A stretch of DNA of 64,000 bases from Streptomyces sp. MJM8645 (GTDB lineage Bacteria > Actinomycetota > Actinomycetes > Streptomycetales > Streptomycetaceae), in assembly GCF_001625365.1 (NCBI RefSeq), contig NZ_LJJF01000001.1, positions 5,822,501 through 5,886,500 on the forward strand, read 5' to 3'. Made by a program: the position numbers and the translations under genes. Of the stretch, positions 40,733 through 55,947 are shown in pieces. Every line of letters starts with the position of its first letter. Position 1 is the first letter of the stretch. The notes below the pieces were generated by a model, which saw only the letters and a program-made list of their open reading frames with translations, did not search any database and was not told where the DNA came from.

Positions 40733-41857
40733 TCAGGCGTTCGTCGCCAGGTCCGCCGCCGTCCAGGCCATGGCGACCGCGCCGTCCAGCACCGCCCGGT
40801 CGGCCTGCGCCCCCACCGCGGCCTCGGCGAACGCGGCCTCGTGCGGGGCGCAGGCGCCGCCGGTGATGTCCAGCACCGGGTGGATGGCGGGCACGGCGTG
40901 GGAGACGTTCCCCATGTCGGTGCACGCGAACGGCCCGCTCTCGACCGGCTCCGGCCGGCCGAGCGCCGCCGCGTTGGCCCGCCAGAGGGCGAGCAGGGCG
41001 GGGTCGGAGCGCATGTCCAGGTAGTCCGGTTCGGGCCGGTCGAGAGTCACCTCGCAGCCGGTGGCGAGCGCCCCGGCCCGGAAGCAGTCCTCGACCCGGG
41101 CGCGCAGCTGCGCGAGGTCCTCGGCCGCCGAGGCGCGGATCTCGTACTCCGCGCTCGCGCTGTCGGGGATCAGGTTGGGCGCGGTGCCGGCGGCCGTGGT
41201 GATGCCGTGCACCCGCCACTGCGGCGGCAGGTGCTGGCGCAGCAGCCCGAGGGCGACCTGGGCGACGGTGAGCGCGTCGGCGGCGTTGCGCCCCTGGTGC
41301 GGGTTGAGGCTCGGGTGGGCGGCGCGGCCGGTGTAGCGGACGGAGAGGGTGCCGAGCGCGAAGGAGCGGAAGTCGGCGACCTCGACCGGGCAGGGGTGCA
41401 CCATCATCGCCGCGTCCACGCCGTCGAAGGCGCCCGCCTCCAGCAGCAGCGCCTTTCCGGCTCCGCGCTCTTCGGCGGGCGCGCCGATCACCCGTACGGT
41501 GAGCCCGAGTTGGTCGGCGTACGGGGCGAGGCCGAGCGCCGCGCCGAGGCCGGCGGCGGCGATCAGGTTGTGCCCGCAGGCGTGCCCGAGGCCGGGCAGC
41601 GCGTCGTACTCGCAGACGAGTGCGACGGTGACCGGCCCGCTGCCGAGGCTCGCGGTGAACGCGGTGTCCAGTCCGTGCGCGGGCGCGGTGACGGCGTAGC
41701 CGTGGGCGCGCAGGAGTTCGGCGCACCAGGCGGCCGCGCGGTGCTCCTCGAACGCGGTCTCGGGGTGGGCGTGGATGCGGTGGCTGAGCGCGAGCAGTTC
41801 CGCGCGGTGCGCGTGGACGCGTTCGCGGACGGCCTGTTTGGTCGCGGTCAGGGGCAT
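40733..41857 (-). CDS. M20-family metallo-amidohydrolase
   Basis: 374 aa, ATG 41857, with CCGGAGGCG upstream. M20D-type: RIHAHPETAFEEHRAAAWC, CEYDALPGLGHACGHN (metal Asp/His), GAPAEERGAGKALLLEAGAF (catalytic Glu-Glu), HPCPVEVADFRS and the lid domain AAHPSLNPHQGRNAADALTV, ending TDMGNVSHAVPAIHPVLDIT. Family members cleave N-acyl amino acids or indole/benzoyl conjugates (AbgB-, IAA-amidohydrolase-like). Its promoter faces the NRPS gene across iron box 2, so it is probably iron-repressed and may act on DHB-amino-acid amides, either to process or to degrade siderophore. Confidence 0.9.
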   Translation of the reverse strand: MPLTATKQAVRERVHAHRAELLALSHRIHAHPETAFEEHRAAAWCAELLRAHGYAVTAPAHGLDTAFTASLGSGPVTVALVCEYDALPGLGHACGHNLIAAAGLGAALGLAPYADQLGLTVRVIGAPAEERGAGKALLLEAGAFDGVDAAMMVHPCPVEVADFRSFALGTLSVRYTGRAAHPSLNPHQGRNAADALTVAQVALGLLRQHLPPQWRVHGITTAAGTAPNLIPDSASAEYEIRASAAEDLAQLRARVEDCFRAGALATGCEVTLDRPEPDYLDMRSDPALLALWRANAAALGRPEPVESGPFACTDMGNVSHAVPAIHPVLDITGGACAPHEAAFAEAAVGAQADRAVLDGAVAMAWTAADLATNA

Positions 41858-41920
41858 GGGCGGCGCCTCCGGGATGTCAGGGCCCCCGTACTGGGAGGCC
41901 GTTGACCAGATCATATGAAG

Positions 41921-41939
41921 TTAGATTAGGCTAACCTAA
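41921..41939. promoter_or_regulatory. DmdR/IdeR iron box 2, shared by NRPS and amidohydrolase
   Basis: TTAGATTAGGCTAACCTAA, one mismatch from the consensus dyad, placed 42 bp before the NRPS start and 63 bp before the divergent amidohydrolase start. Confidence 0.93.
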
Positions 41940-41981
41940 CTAGGCGTTTCGTTCGCCGGACCCCGAGGAGCACCCCGAACC

Positions 41982-49329
<7,348 letters not shown>

Positions 49330-49337
<8 letters not shown>

Positions 49338-49515
49338 CGCCCCCGCCAACCCCTTCGACGGTGACGGCGAGTTCCTCGCCCTCGTCAACGACCAGGGCCA
49401 GCACTCGCTCTGGCCGGCCTTCGCCGCCGTCCCGGCCGGCTGGAACGTCTCCCACGGCCCGTGCGAGCGCGCCGACGCCGTGCAGTGGATCACCGCCCAC
49501 TGGACCGACCTGTGA
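49330..49515 (+). CDS. MbtH family protein
   Basis: 61 aa, ATG 49330, overlapping the NRPS stop by 8 nt. MbtH signature: NPFDGDGEFLALVNDQGQHS, LWPAFAAVPAGWNVSHGP and ADAVQWITAHWTDL, with the conserved Trp residues. MbtH proteins bind adenylation domains and are needed for folding or activity of many of them. It serves the preceding NRPS and is coupled to it. Confidence 0.97.
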
Positions 49516-50900
49516 CCCCTCCGGCCGTCGAGGCCGCCCCGGCGCGCCCCCTGCTCGCGGGGCGCGCCGCGGTGGTCGTGGTCTACACCGCCGCGATGTG
49601 CATGAACGGCCTGGACTCGACCATCGTCAACCCCGCGCTGTTCACCATCGCCGAGGACTTCGGGCGGCCCGTCTCGGCCGCCAACGCCGTCGAGACGGCC
49701 TTCCTGGTCGGCCTCGCCGTCGGCCTGCCGGTGGCGGGCTGGCTCGGCGACCGGTTCGGCGTGAAACGGGTCTTCCTCGGCTCCCTGGCCGCGTTCACCC
49801 TCGCCTCCGCCCTGTGCGCCGCCGCGCCCGGCCTCGGCTCGCTCGCCGCCGCGCGGGCCGTCCAGGGCGTGGCCGGCGGACTGCTCACCCCCGTCGGGAT
49901 GACCCTGCTGTTCCGGGCCTTCGCCCCGCACGAGCGGGCCGGCCTGGGCCGGATCCTGATCGTCCCGACCGCCCTGATGCCCGCCCTCGGCCCGCCGCTC
50001 GGCGGCCTCCTGACCGAACACCTCTCCTGGCACTGGCTGTTCCTGGTCAACGTGCCGATCGGGGTCGCGGCCGTCGTGACCGGGCTCATCGGCCTGCGCG
50101 CGGCGGACGAGCCCCCGGCCGGCCGCTTCGACACCACCGGCTTCCTGCTCGCCACCCCCGGCCTCGGGCTGCTCACCTACGCGCTCGGCTTCGGCCCGGC
50201 GCACGGCTGGTCCTCGCCCCCGGTGGCGCTCGGCGGCGTGGCCGGGCTCCTCCTGCTCGGCATCGCCGTGCGCCACCAACTCCGTGCCGCCGAACCACTG
50301 GTGGACCTGCGGCAGCTCGCCGACCGCACCTTCGGCACCGCCACCTGGCTGGCGCTGCTCACCTCGGCCGGCCTGATGGGTGCCCTGTTCGTCCTCCCGC
50401 TGCTCTACCAGGCCGCCCTCGGGGCCTCGGCCCTCGACGCAGGGCTGAGCGTCTTCCCCGAGGCGATCGGCCTGATGGCCGCCTCCCAGGTGGTCGACCG
50501 CCTGCTGCCCCGGTTCGGCCCCCGCCGCCTCGCGCTGCCCGCGCTGCTGCTCGCGGCCCTCGTCCTGGCCGCCCTCGGCTTCGCCGAGAACCCCTGGGCC
50601 GTACGGGCGTTGATGTTCGCGGTCGGGCTCGTCCTGGGCACCGCCGTGCTCACCGTCCAGATCGCCGGCTTCGCCGACGTCCCCGGGCCCGCGATGGGCC
50701 GCGCCATGGGCCTGTTCACCATCGTCCGCACCCTCGGCGGCGCCCTCGGCATCGCCGCCACCGCCGCCCTCATCGGCGCCCTGGACACCGACGGCGGCTC
50801 ACCCGGCCCCTACCGCCTCGCGCTCCTGCTCACCGCCGCCCTGGTCGCCGCCGGCACCCTCCTCACCACCCGCCTCCCCCGGGAGGCGCCGGCACCCTGA
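49512..50900 (+). CDS. MFS transporter, probable siderophore exporter
   Basis: 462 aa from GTG 49512, overlapping the mbtH stop (GTGA). DHA2-like with about 14 helices: MCMNGLDSTIVNPALFTIAE (D1 motif), GWLGDRFGVKRVFLGSLAAF (motif A), ARAVQGVAGGLLTPVGMTLL, PTALMPALGPPLGGLLTEHL (motif C, exporter type), WHWLFLVNVPIGV. Being in the NRPS-mbtH operon argues for export of the finished catecholate. A hairpin ends the operon. Confidence 0.92.
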   Translation: MTPPAVEAAPARPLLAGRAAVVVVYTAAMCMNGLDSTIVNPALFTIAEDFGRPVSAANAVETAFLVGLAVGLPVAGWLGDRFGVKRVFLGSLAAFTLASALCAAAPGLGSLAAARAVQGVAGGLLTPVGMTLLFRAFAPHERAGLGRILIVPTALMPALGPPLGGLLTEHLSWHWLFLVNVPIGVAAVVTGLIGLRAADEPPAGRFDTTGFLLATPGLGLLTYALGFGPAHGWSSPPVALGGVAGLLLLGIAVRHQLRAAEPLVDLRQLADRTFGTATWLALLTSAGLMGALFVLPLLYQAALGASALDAGLSVFPEAIGLMAASQVVDRLLPRFGPRRLALPALLLAALVLAALGFAENPWAVRALMFAVGLVLGTAVLTVQIAGFADVPGPAMGRAMGLFTIVRTLGGALGIAATAALIGALDTDGGSPGPYRLALLLTAALVAAGTLLTTRLPREAPAP

Positions 50901-50904
50901 ATCG

Positions 50905-50932
50905 GCTCCGGCTGCCGTACGGTGGCCGGAGC
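50905..50932 (+). terminator. hairpin after the siderophore NRPS operon
   Basis: 8-bp perfect stem GCTCCGGC/GCCGGAGC (50905-50912, 50925-50932) around a 12-nt loop, starting 5 bp after the MFS stop. Confidence 0.55.
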
Positions 50933-50947
50933 ACTGGAGGAGAGTCC

Positions 50948-51498
50948 ATGAACCCCGAGCGCTACCGTCTTCTCGAAGAGGCCCGGCGCAGTCTCCCGGA
51001 CGGCTACAAGGTGGAGTTGTCCGGCGACGTCATCGTCATGCAGGCGTCACCGTCGTCGGTCCACCAGCTGAACCTCGCGCTGGTCCAACGCCAGTTCGAG
51101 GCGCACTGCCCTCCCGGCTACTTCCCCACCGGGAACAGTGATCTCTCCTCACCCGAGGTCGGCTCCGTGCGCAATCCCGACCTCACCTACCTGCCCGAGG
51201 ACGTCATCGACCTGGCCGGCCACGACATCCCCGCCGAGCTGGCCCTGATCGCCGTCGAGATCGTCTCCCGTCCAATCCCGAGAACGACTGGACGGGGAAG
51301 GTCCGCGACTACCCGCGCATGGGCTTCCCGCTCTATCTGATCGTGGACCCGCGGCAGCAGACGGCCACGCTGTTCTCCGAGCCGAACCACGACCGGTACC
51401 ACACGAGGACCGAGCGGGAGTTCGGCGGGACGATCAGCGTTCCCGATCCGTTCGGCTTCGAACTGGACCTCGCGCGGCTCGTCCCGTACAAGGACTGA
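50948..51498 (+). pseudogene. Uma2-family endonuclease-fold gene, one-base frameshift
   Basis: ATG 50948 with ACTGGAGGAGA upstream. The N-terminal frame is typical of Uma2 (DUF820): ERYRLLEEARRSLPDGYKVE, MQASPSSVHQLNLALVQRQF, SVRNPDLTYLPEDVID. After IAVEIVSR the expected sequence is SNPENDWTGKVRDYPRMGFP LYLIVDPR, and that is found intact in another frame (tcc at 51271 on), ending PDPFGFELDLARLVPYKD at 51498. A single base is missing near 51270 (CGTCC where CGCTCC is expected). Uma2 proteins have a PD-(D/E)XK-like fold and are abundant in streptomycetes with unclear function. Either a real frameshift or a sequence error. Confidence 0.85.
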
Positions 51499-51500
51499 TC

Positions 51501-51535
51501 GCCGAGCGCCTGACCGATGGGCTCAGGCGCTCGGC
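51501..51535. terminator. bidirectional terminator between Uma2 remnant and MBL gene
   Basis: Perfect 13-bp stem (51501-51513 and 51523-51535) with a 9-nt loop, 3 bp after the + strand stop; the right arm includes the - strand stop codon (51523-51525). Confidence 0.75.
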
Positions 51536-52377
51536 CAGAGGATCAGGTCGGGCAGGGCGTGCCGGCGCGGCCGGTCGCCGAGGTCGGCGAGTGCGGTGCG
51601 GATGGCCCGGAGGTGTCCGACGGTCAGTTCCAGGGGCGGCTCGTCGGGCTGGTGGGTCGTGCGGATGGGGTAGTCGACGCCGGGGGTGCGGGTCATCTCG
51701 ATGTGGCAGCCGAGCAGATGCGTCACGGGGCGGCGTTCGGCGAAGTCGATCAGCCGGTCGACGGTGCGGGTGAAGGCCGGCCAGTCGTCGATGTAGAGGC
51801 GGCCCGGGTAGACGGTGTCGCCGGTGAGCAGCAGGCCCGTCCACGGGTCGTAGTAGGTGACGGCCGCCGGGTGGTGGCCCGGGGTGGCCAGGCATTCGAG
51901 CACCCGGCCGCCGCCGAGGTCCACCCGCGCGACGGCGTCCGGGTCCTGGTCGAAGCCGAAGTACGGCCAGGCCGTGGCCGGGTCGGCGCCGACCAGGGTC
52001 GTCGCGGGCCGGTCGGCGAACTGCCCGTCGCCCGCGACGTGGTCGCCGTGCGGGTGGGTGTGCAGGACGAGCAGCCCGTAGCCGTCGCGGGGGTTGTCGG
52101 CGAGCCACCGGTCGATGAGCCCGTCGACCACGGTACGCAGCGGGAAGTACGCGGCGGAGGCGGTGGCCCCGGTGTCGATCAGGACGGCCCGCTCGCCCCC
52201 GAACAGCAGGAACAGGAACGGCGCCTCGTAGTTGACCGCCTTGTTCTGCCGCAGGATGACGGTGTGCTCGTCGTACGCGTGGACCTGGATGTCCGGGTCC
52301 GTGTTGTGCTTCGCGGACGGGGATCCGTGGATCCACCGCACGTCGAGCGGACGGGCGATCGGGGCACCGGCGGCCAT
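51523..52377 (-). CDS. MBL-fold metallo-hydrolase
   Basis: 284 aa from ATG 52377 with GGGAGACGTC upstream. Metallo-beta-lactamase fold with the HxHxDH motif in HTHPHGDHVAGDGQFAD, an Asp in LIDTGATASAAYF, and further ligands in LATPGHHPAAVTYYD and LTGDTVYPGRLYIDDW, ending with LLGCHIEMTR. The class is broad (glyoxalase II, lactonases, others). It is inside the siderophore locus by position, but no iron box precedes it and its role there is doubtful. Confidence 0.9.
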   Translation of the reverse strand: MAAGAPIARPLDVRWIHGSPSAKHNTDPDIQVHAYDEHTVILRQNKAVNYEAPFLFLLFGGERAVLIDTGATASAAYFPLRTVVDGLIDRWLADNPRDGYGLLVLHTHPHGDHVAGDGQFADRPATTLVGADPATAWPYFGFDQDPDAVARVDLGGGRVLECLATPGHHPAAVTYYDPWTGLLLTGDTVYPGRLYIDDWPAFTRTVDRLIDFAERRPVTHLLGCHIEMTRTPGVDYPIRTTHQPDEPPLELTVGHLRAIRTALADLGDRPRRHALPDLILWPSA

Positions 52378-52539
52378 GACGTCTCCCTGGGTGCGTCGTC
52401 TTGGCGGGCCGGGTACGGCGCACATCTCGTCCGGGGCGGTCACCGGCGCGCCGCCACCGGGACGCTAGCACGCCCCCGTCGCCGCGCGCCGGTCCGCCTG
52501 GTCCGCCGGTCCGCCGATTCGCCGATTCGCCGGGAACCG

Positions 52540-53655
52540 TCAGGCACGCCCCAGCAGGTGCGCCAGCCCGTCCGCCAGCCCGCCGCGCCAACAGGCGTAG
52601 TCGTGGCCGCCGTTGAACTCGCGGTACGCGAGGTCGTAGCCGCGGGCGGTGAGGACGTCGCGCAGGTGGCGGTTCTGCGGGAGCAGCATCCACTCCTGGA
52701 GGCCGACCTCGACGTAGAACCGGGCCTCCCGCCGTTGCTCGCGGGCGAATTGGCGGGTCAGCCACTCACTGCCCTCGTCGAACTCCGTCTCGTCCGGCCA
52801 CCAGAAGGAACCGGACTGGCAGAGCGCGCCGCCGAAGCGGTCGGGGCGCCGGAACGCGGCGAAGGCGGCGGTGAGGCCGCCCGCGCTCTGGCCGGCGATG
52901 ACGGTGCCGGCCGGGTCGGTGGTGGTGCCGAACTCCGCTGCCGCCCAGGGGAGGAGGCGGTCGGCGAGGAGGTCGACGAAGGCCGGGTTGCAGCTGAGGT
53001 CGTCAGGGCGGCAGGGGCCCATGGTGTGGACGAGCAGGGCGACGGTGGGCGGGATGGCGCCGTCCGCCGCCAGGTTGTCGAGGGTGTCGCCGACCGACAG
53101 CACCTCGCCCCACATCTCGCCGTCCAGCAGCACGGCCACCGCGAACGGCCCGCCACCGGCGGAAGGCCCGCCACCGGCGGGGAGGTGGACGTCCACCCGC
53201 CGCCCGGCCACCTCGTGGGCCACTGTCCGCCCGCGCGGCACGCCGTCGCGCCGCCGGGCGTACGGCTGGGCGGGGGCGTCGGGCAGGCTGAGCACGGACG
53301 ACGGGTGGCGCCCGTCGCGGGCGGGCAGCCGGGGGGCGGCGTCGTGCGGGTCGGGGCGGGCGTGGTCGAGGACGCGCAGCCAGTCCGCCCGGGTGGTGCC
53401 GGGGGCGTCCCCCCGGAACGGGTACAGCTGGTAGGACGCCCGGTGGTCGGCGCGCAGCCGGTAGGTGATCGACCAACGGCCGTCGCCGCGGCGGGTCATC
53501 AGGTGCGGGGCGAGGTCGCCGGCGTGCCGGTCCTTGTCGGTGACGGTGTGCAGGAGCGCGAGCACGCCGTCGCACGACGCGTCCTCGTGCACGAAGGTGA
53601 CCAGGCGGTAGGCGGGGTCGGCCGGATCGGGCTCGACCAGGGGAAGGGTTTCCAT
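52540..53655 (-). CDS. Fes/IroE-like trilactone siderophore esterase
   Basis: 371 aa, ATG 53655 with GAGGAGTCCC upstream. N-terminal Fes-type domain (TFVHEDASCDGVLALLHTVT, ISYR-like SITYRLRADHRASYQLYPF) and an alpha/beta hydrolase domain with VAVLLDGEMWGEVLSVGDTL, the nucleophile GQSAGGLTAAFAAF, the acid region VGLQEWMLLPQNRHLRDVL and the His in EFNGGHDYACWRGGLADGL. Enterochelin esterases open the trilactone ring to free iron in the cytoplasm. This supports a cyclic ester product of the NRPS. Same strand as the permease and probably in its iron-regulated transcript. Confidence 0.93.
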   Translation of the reverse strand: METLPLVEPDPADPAYRLVTFVHEDASCDGVLALLHTVTDKDRHAGDLAPHLMTRRGDGRWSITYRLRADHRASYQLYPFRGDAPGTTRADWLRVLDHARPDPHDAAPRLPARDGRHPSSVLSLPDAPAQPYARRRDGVPRGRTVAHEVAGRRVDVHLPAGGGPSAGGGPFAVAVLLDGEMWGEVLSVGDTLDNLAADGAIPPTVALLVHTMGPCRPDDLSCNPAFVDLLADRLLPWAAAEFGTTTDPAGTVIAGQSAGGLTAAFAAFRRPDRFGGALCQSGSFWWPDETEFDEGSEWLTRQFAREQRREARFYVEVGLQEWMLLPQNRHLRDVLTARGYDLAYREFNGGHDYACWRGGLADGLAHLLGRA

Positions 53656-53676
53656 CTGCGGGACTCCTCGGGGAGG

Positions 53677-55842
53677 TTAGGCGGGGGTGCCCTTGCGGCC
53701 GAGCAGCACCCAGAGCAGGAAGGGGCCGCCGAGGACGGTGGTGACGATGCCGACGGGGATCTCCACCCCGCCGATCAGCACCCGCCCCACGGTGTCGGCG
53801 AGCACGACGAGGACGGCGCCGGTCAGTGCCGAGCCGAGGACCGGTACGCGCGCCGGCCCGGCCAGCCGCCCGGCGATCACGGGCGCGGCCAGCGCGACGA
53901 AGCCGACCGGCCCGCACACGCCGACGGCCAGTCCGGCCAGCGCGACGGCCAGCAGCAGACAGCCGAGCCGGACCCGGCCCGGGTCGACGCCCAGCGAGGC
54001 GGCCACGCTGTCGTCGAAGCGCAGCACCGCCAGCCGCCGGGCCGCCGCCAGCGCGAGCGGCACGAGCACGGCCAGCCCGATCAGGACCGGGGTGGCGACG
54101 GCGTAGTCCCGCCCGTTGAGGCTGCCGGAGGTCCAGACGTACAGCGAGCCGGCCGAGTTGAGCGAGCGGCGGGCGAGCGCGACCTGGATGACGGCCGAGG
54201 CGAGCGCGGACATCGCGAGGCCGACGACCAGCACCCGGTAGCCCTGCGCGCCGAGCCCGCCGGAGACCAGGGTGACGACCAGGACGGCGGCCAGCGCGCC
54301 GAGCGGGCCGGCCCACCAGGCGCCGAAGGTGCCGGAGACGGTGGCGGAGATCAGGACGGCGGCGGTGGCGCCGTCGTTGACGCCGAGCAGTTCGGGGGTG
54401 GCGAGGCGGTTGCGGGCGAGGGTCTGGGTGAGGCAGCCGGCCAGGCCGAGGGCGGCGCCGGCGGCGAGCCCGGCGACGATCCGGCCGAGCCGGAACTTCT
54501 GCACCAGCAGCACGTCCAGCCGGTCGCCGTAGCCGAACACGGCCTGGAGGGTGCGGCCGAGGCCGAGTTCGCTCTGCCCGGCGTGGGCGGACACGACGAC
54601 GACGGCGAGCAGCGCCGTGGCCAGGGCGAGCGAGGCGAGCAGCGCCCGGCGGGGGAGCAGCAGCGACCAGGCGCCGCGCCGCAGTACCAGGTCGGGTTTG
54701 GGCGCGGGCGGCTCGGACCGCCGGACGGGGGAGGGCTCGGCCGGATCGGCCATGCCGAGCGCGGCGGTCCGGCGGGAGCGGACGATCGCGATCAGCGCGG
54801 GGGCGCCGACCAGGGAGACGATCACCGACACCGGCGCCTCGAACGGGCGGGCCACCACCCGGGCCAGCACATCGGCCCCGGTGAGCACGGCGGCGCCGAA
54901 CAGCCCTGCGAGCACGGTGAGTTGCCCGACCCTGGGGCCGGCGACGGTCCGTGCCAGGAATCCGGCGAGCAGGCCGAGGAAGGAGATCGGGCCGGCCAGC
55001 GCGACGGCCGAGGCGGTCAGCAGGGTGACGGCGAAGGCGACCGCGGCCCGGGTGGCGCCGGGGCGGTGGCCGAGGCCGCGGGCGAGGTCGTCGCCGAGCG
55101 CGAGCGCGGTGAGCGGCCGGGTGGCGAGCAGGGCGAGCAGGAAGCCCACGCCGAGCACCGGGGCGAGCTGGCGCAGTGTCGTCCAGCCCTCCACCCCGGC
55201 CAGCGAGCCCAGCACCCACACCCGGTACCGGTCGTACGCCTCGGGCGAGTTGACGATCAGCACGCCGGTGAGCCCGCCGAAGGTGGCGCCGACCGCCGAG
55301 CCGCCGAGCACCAGCCGCATCGGCGACCCGCCCCGGGCGCCCGCGATGAGCAGCACCAGCGTGCTGGCGAGCACGGCGCCGCCGAAGGCGAAGGCCAGGT
55401 ACCCGTACGAGGTCTGGATGCCGAGTACGGCGATGCCGAGCACGACCCCCAGGGAGGCGCCGGCGTTGACGCCGAGCAGTCCGGTCTCGGCGAGCGGGTT
55501 GCGGGTGACGGACTGCAGCTGCGCCCCGGCGACCCCGAGTGCGGCGCCGACCAGCAGGGCGGTGGCCGTGCGGGGCAGGCGCAGGTCGCCGACGACGAGG
55601 GCGAGCCGGCTGTCCGCGCGGGCGCCGTGGCGGTCCAGCAGGTAGTCCAGCACCCGCCCGGGGCCGACCTCCCCGGCGCCGACGGACAGCGAGAGCGCGG
55701 CGAGGGCGAGCAGGACCGCGACCGCGCCGAGGGCGATCGGCCAGGCGGCGCGGCGGCCGTCCCCGCGCGGTGGTGGCGGTGGCGGCGGGGCGTCCGGCTC
55801 GGTGCGGGACTCCCCGGGGGCGCCCACTTGCGACAATGTCAT
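53677..55842 (-). CDS. fused FecCD double permease for ferric siderophore uptake
   Basis: 721 aa, ATG 55842. Two complete FecCD permeases in one chain, FhuB-like. Half 1: VGDLRLPRTATALLVGAALG, AGAQLQSVTRNPLAETGLLG, and AGPISFLGLLAGFLARTVAG. Half 2: VQKFRLGRIVAGLAAGAALG, AGCLTQTLARNRLATPELLG, and CGPVGFVALAAPVIAGRLAG, ending IPVGIVTTVLGGPFLLWVLL. The linker (about 345-375) is Pro/charged. Actinobacterial systems usually use two separate permease genes; fusion is less common. It works with the lipoprotein (55948) and ATPase (57111). Iron box 3 abuts the start codon, leaving no room for a leader. Confidence 0.94.
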   Translation of the reverse strand: MTLSQVGAPGESRTEPDAPPPPPPPRGDGRRAAWPIALGAVAVLLALAALSLSVGAGEVGPGRVLDYLLDRHGARADSRLALVVGDLRLPRTATALLVGAALGVAGAQLQSVTRNPLAETGLLGVNAGASLGVVLGIAVLGIQTSYGYLAFAFGGAVLASTLVLLIAGARGGSPMRLVLGGSAVGATFGGLTGVLIVNSPEAYDRYRVWVLGSLAGVEGWTTLRQLAPVLGVGFLLALLATRPLTALALGDDLARGLGHRPGATRAAVAFAVTLLTASAVALAGPISFLGLLAGFLARTVAGPRVGQLTVLAGLFGAAVLTGADVLARVVARPFEAPVSVIVSLVGAPALIAIVRSRRTAALGMADPAEPSPVRRSEPPAPKPDLVLRRGAWSLLLPRRALLASLALATALLAVVVVSAHAGQSELGLGRTLQAVFGYGDRLDVLLVQKFRLGRIVAGLAAGAALGLAGCLTQTLARNRLATPELLGVNDGATAAVLISATVSGTFGAWWAGPLGALAAVLVVTLVSGGLGAQGYRVLVVGLAMSALASAVIQVALARRSLNSAGSLYVWTSGSLNGRDYAVATPVLIGLAVLVPLALAAARRLAVLRFDDSVAASLGVDPGRVRLGCLLLAVALAGLAVGVCGPVGFVALAAPVIAGRLAGPARVPVLGSALTGAVLVVLADTVGRVLIGGVEIPVGIVTTVLGGPFLLWVLLGRKGTPA

Positions 55843-55860
55843 AAGGTAAGGCTAACCTAA
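55842..55860. promoter_or_regulatory. DmdR/IdeR iron box 3, shared by permease and binding protein
   Basis: TAAGGTAAGGCTAACCTAA: a near-consensus dyad whose first base is the A of the - strand permease ATG. It is 87 bp before the + strand lipoprotein start, so it can regulate both directions. Confidence 0.92.
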
Positions 55861-55947
55861 TGAGCGCATCGTCCTGTGGGCACCGCCACCGTGCCAGGTC
55901 ACCCGGACGCCGCCCAACCCCCGTACCACCGCTGCCCGGAGGCACCC

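Noticed and set aside
51523..52377. MBL hydrolase as part of the siderophore pathway
   Set aside because: No iron box precedes it, a terminator and its own ribosome site isolate it, and no known siderophore step requires it; position alone is weak evidence.
51517..55860. Open frame of about 1,447 codons on the + strand opposite the MBL, esterase and permease genes
   Set aside because: Composition is Gly/Arg/Ala/Glu repeats without any family signature; it mirrors the G/C third-position bias of the three real - strand genes.
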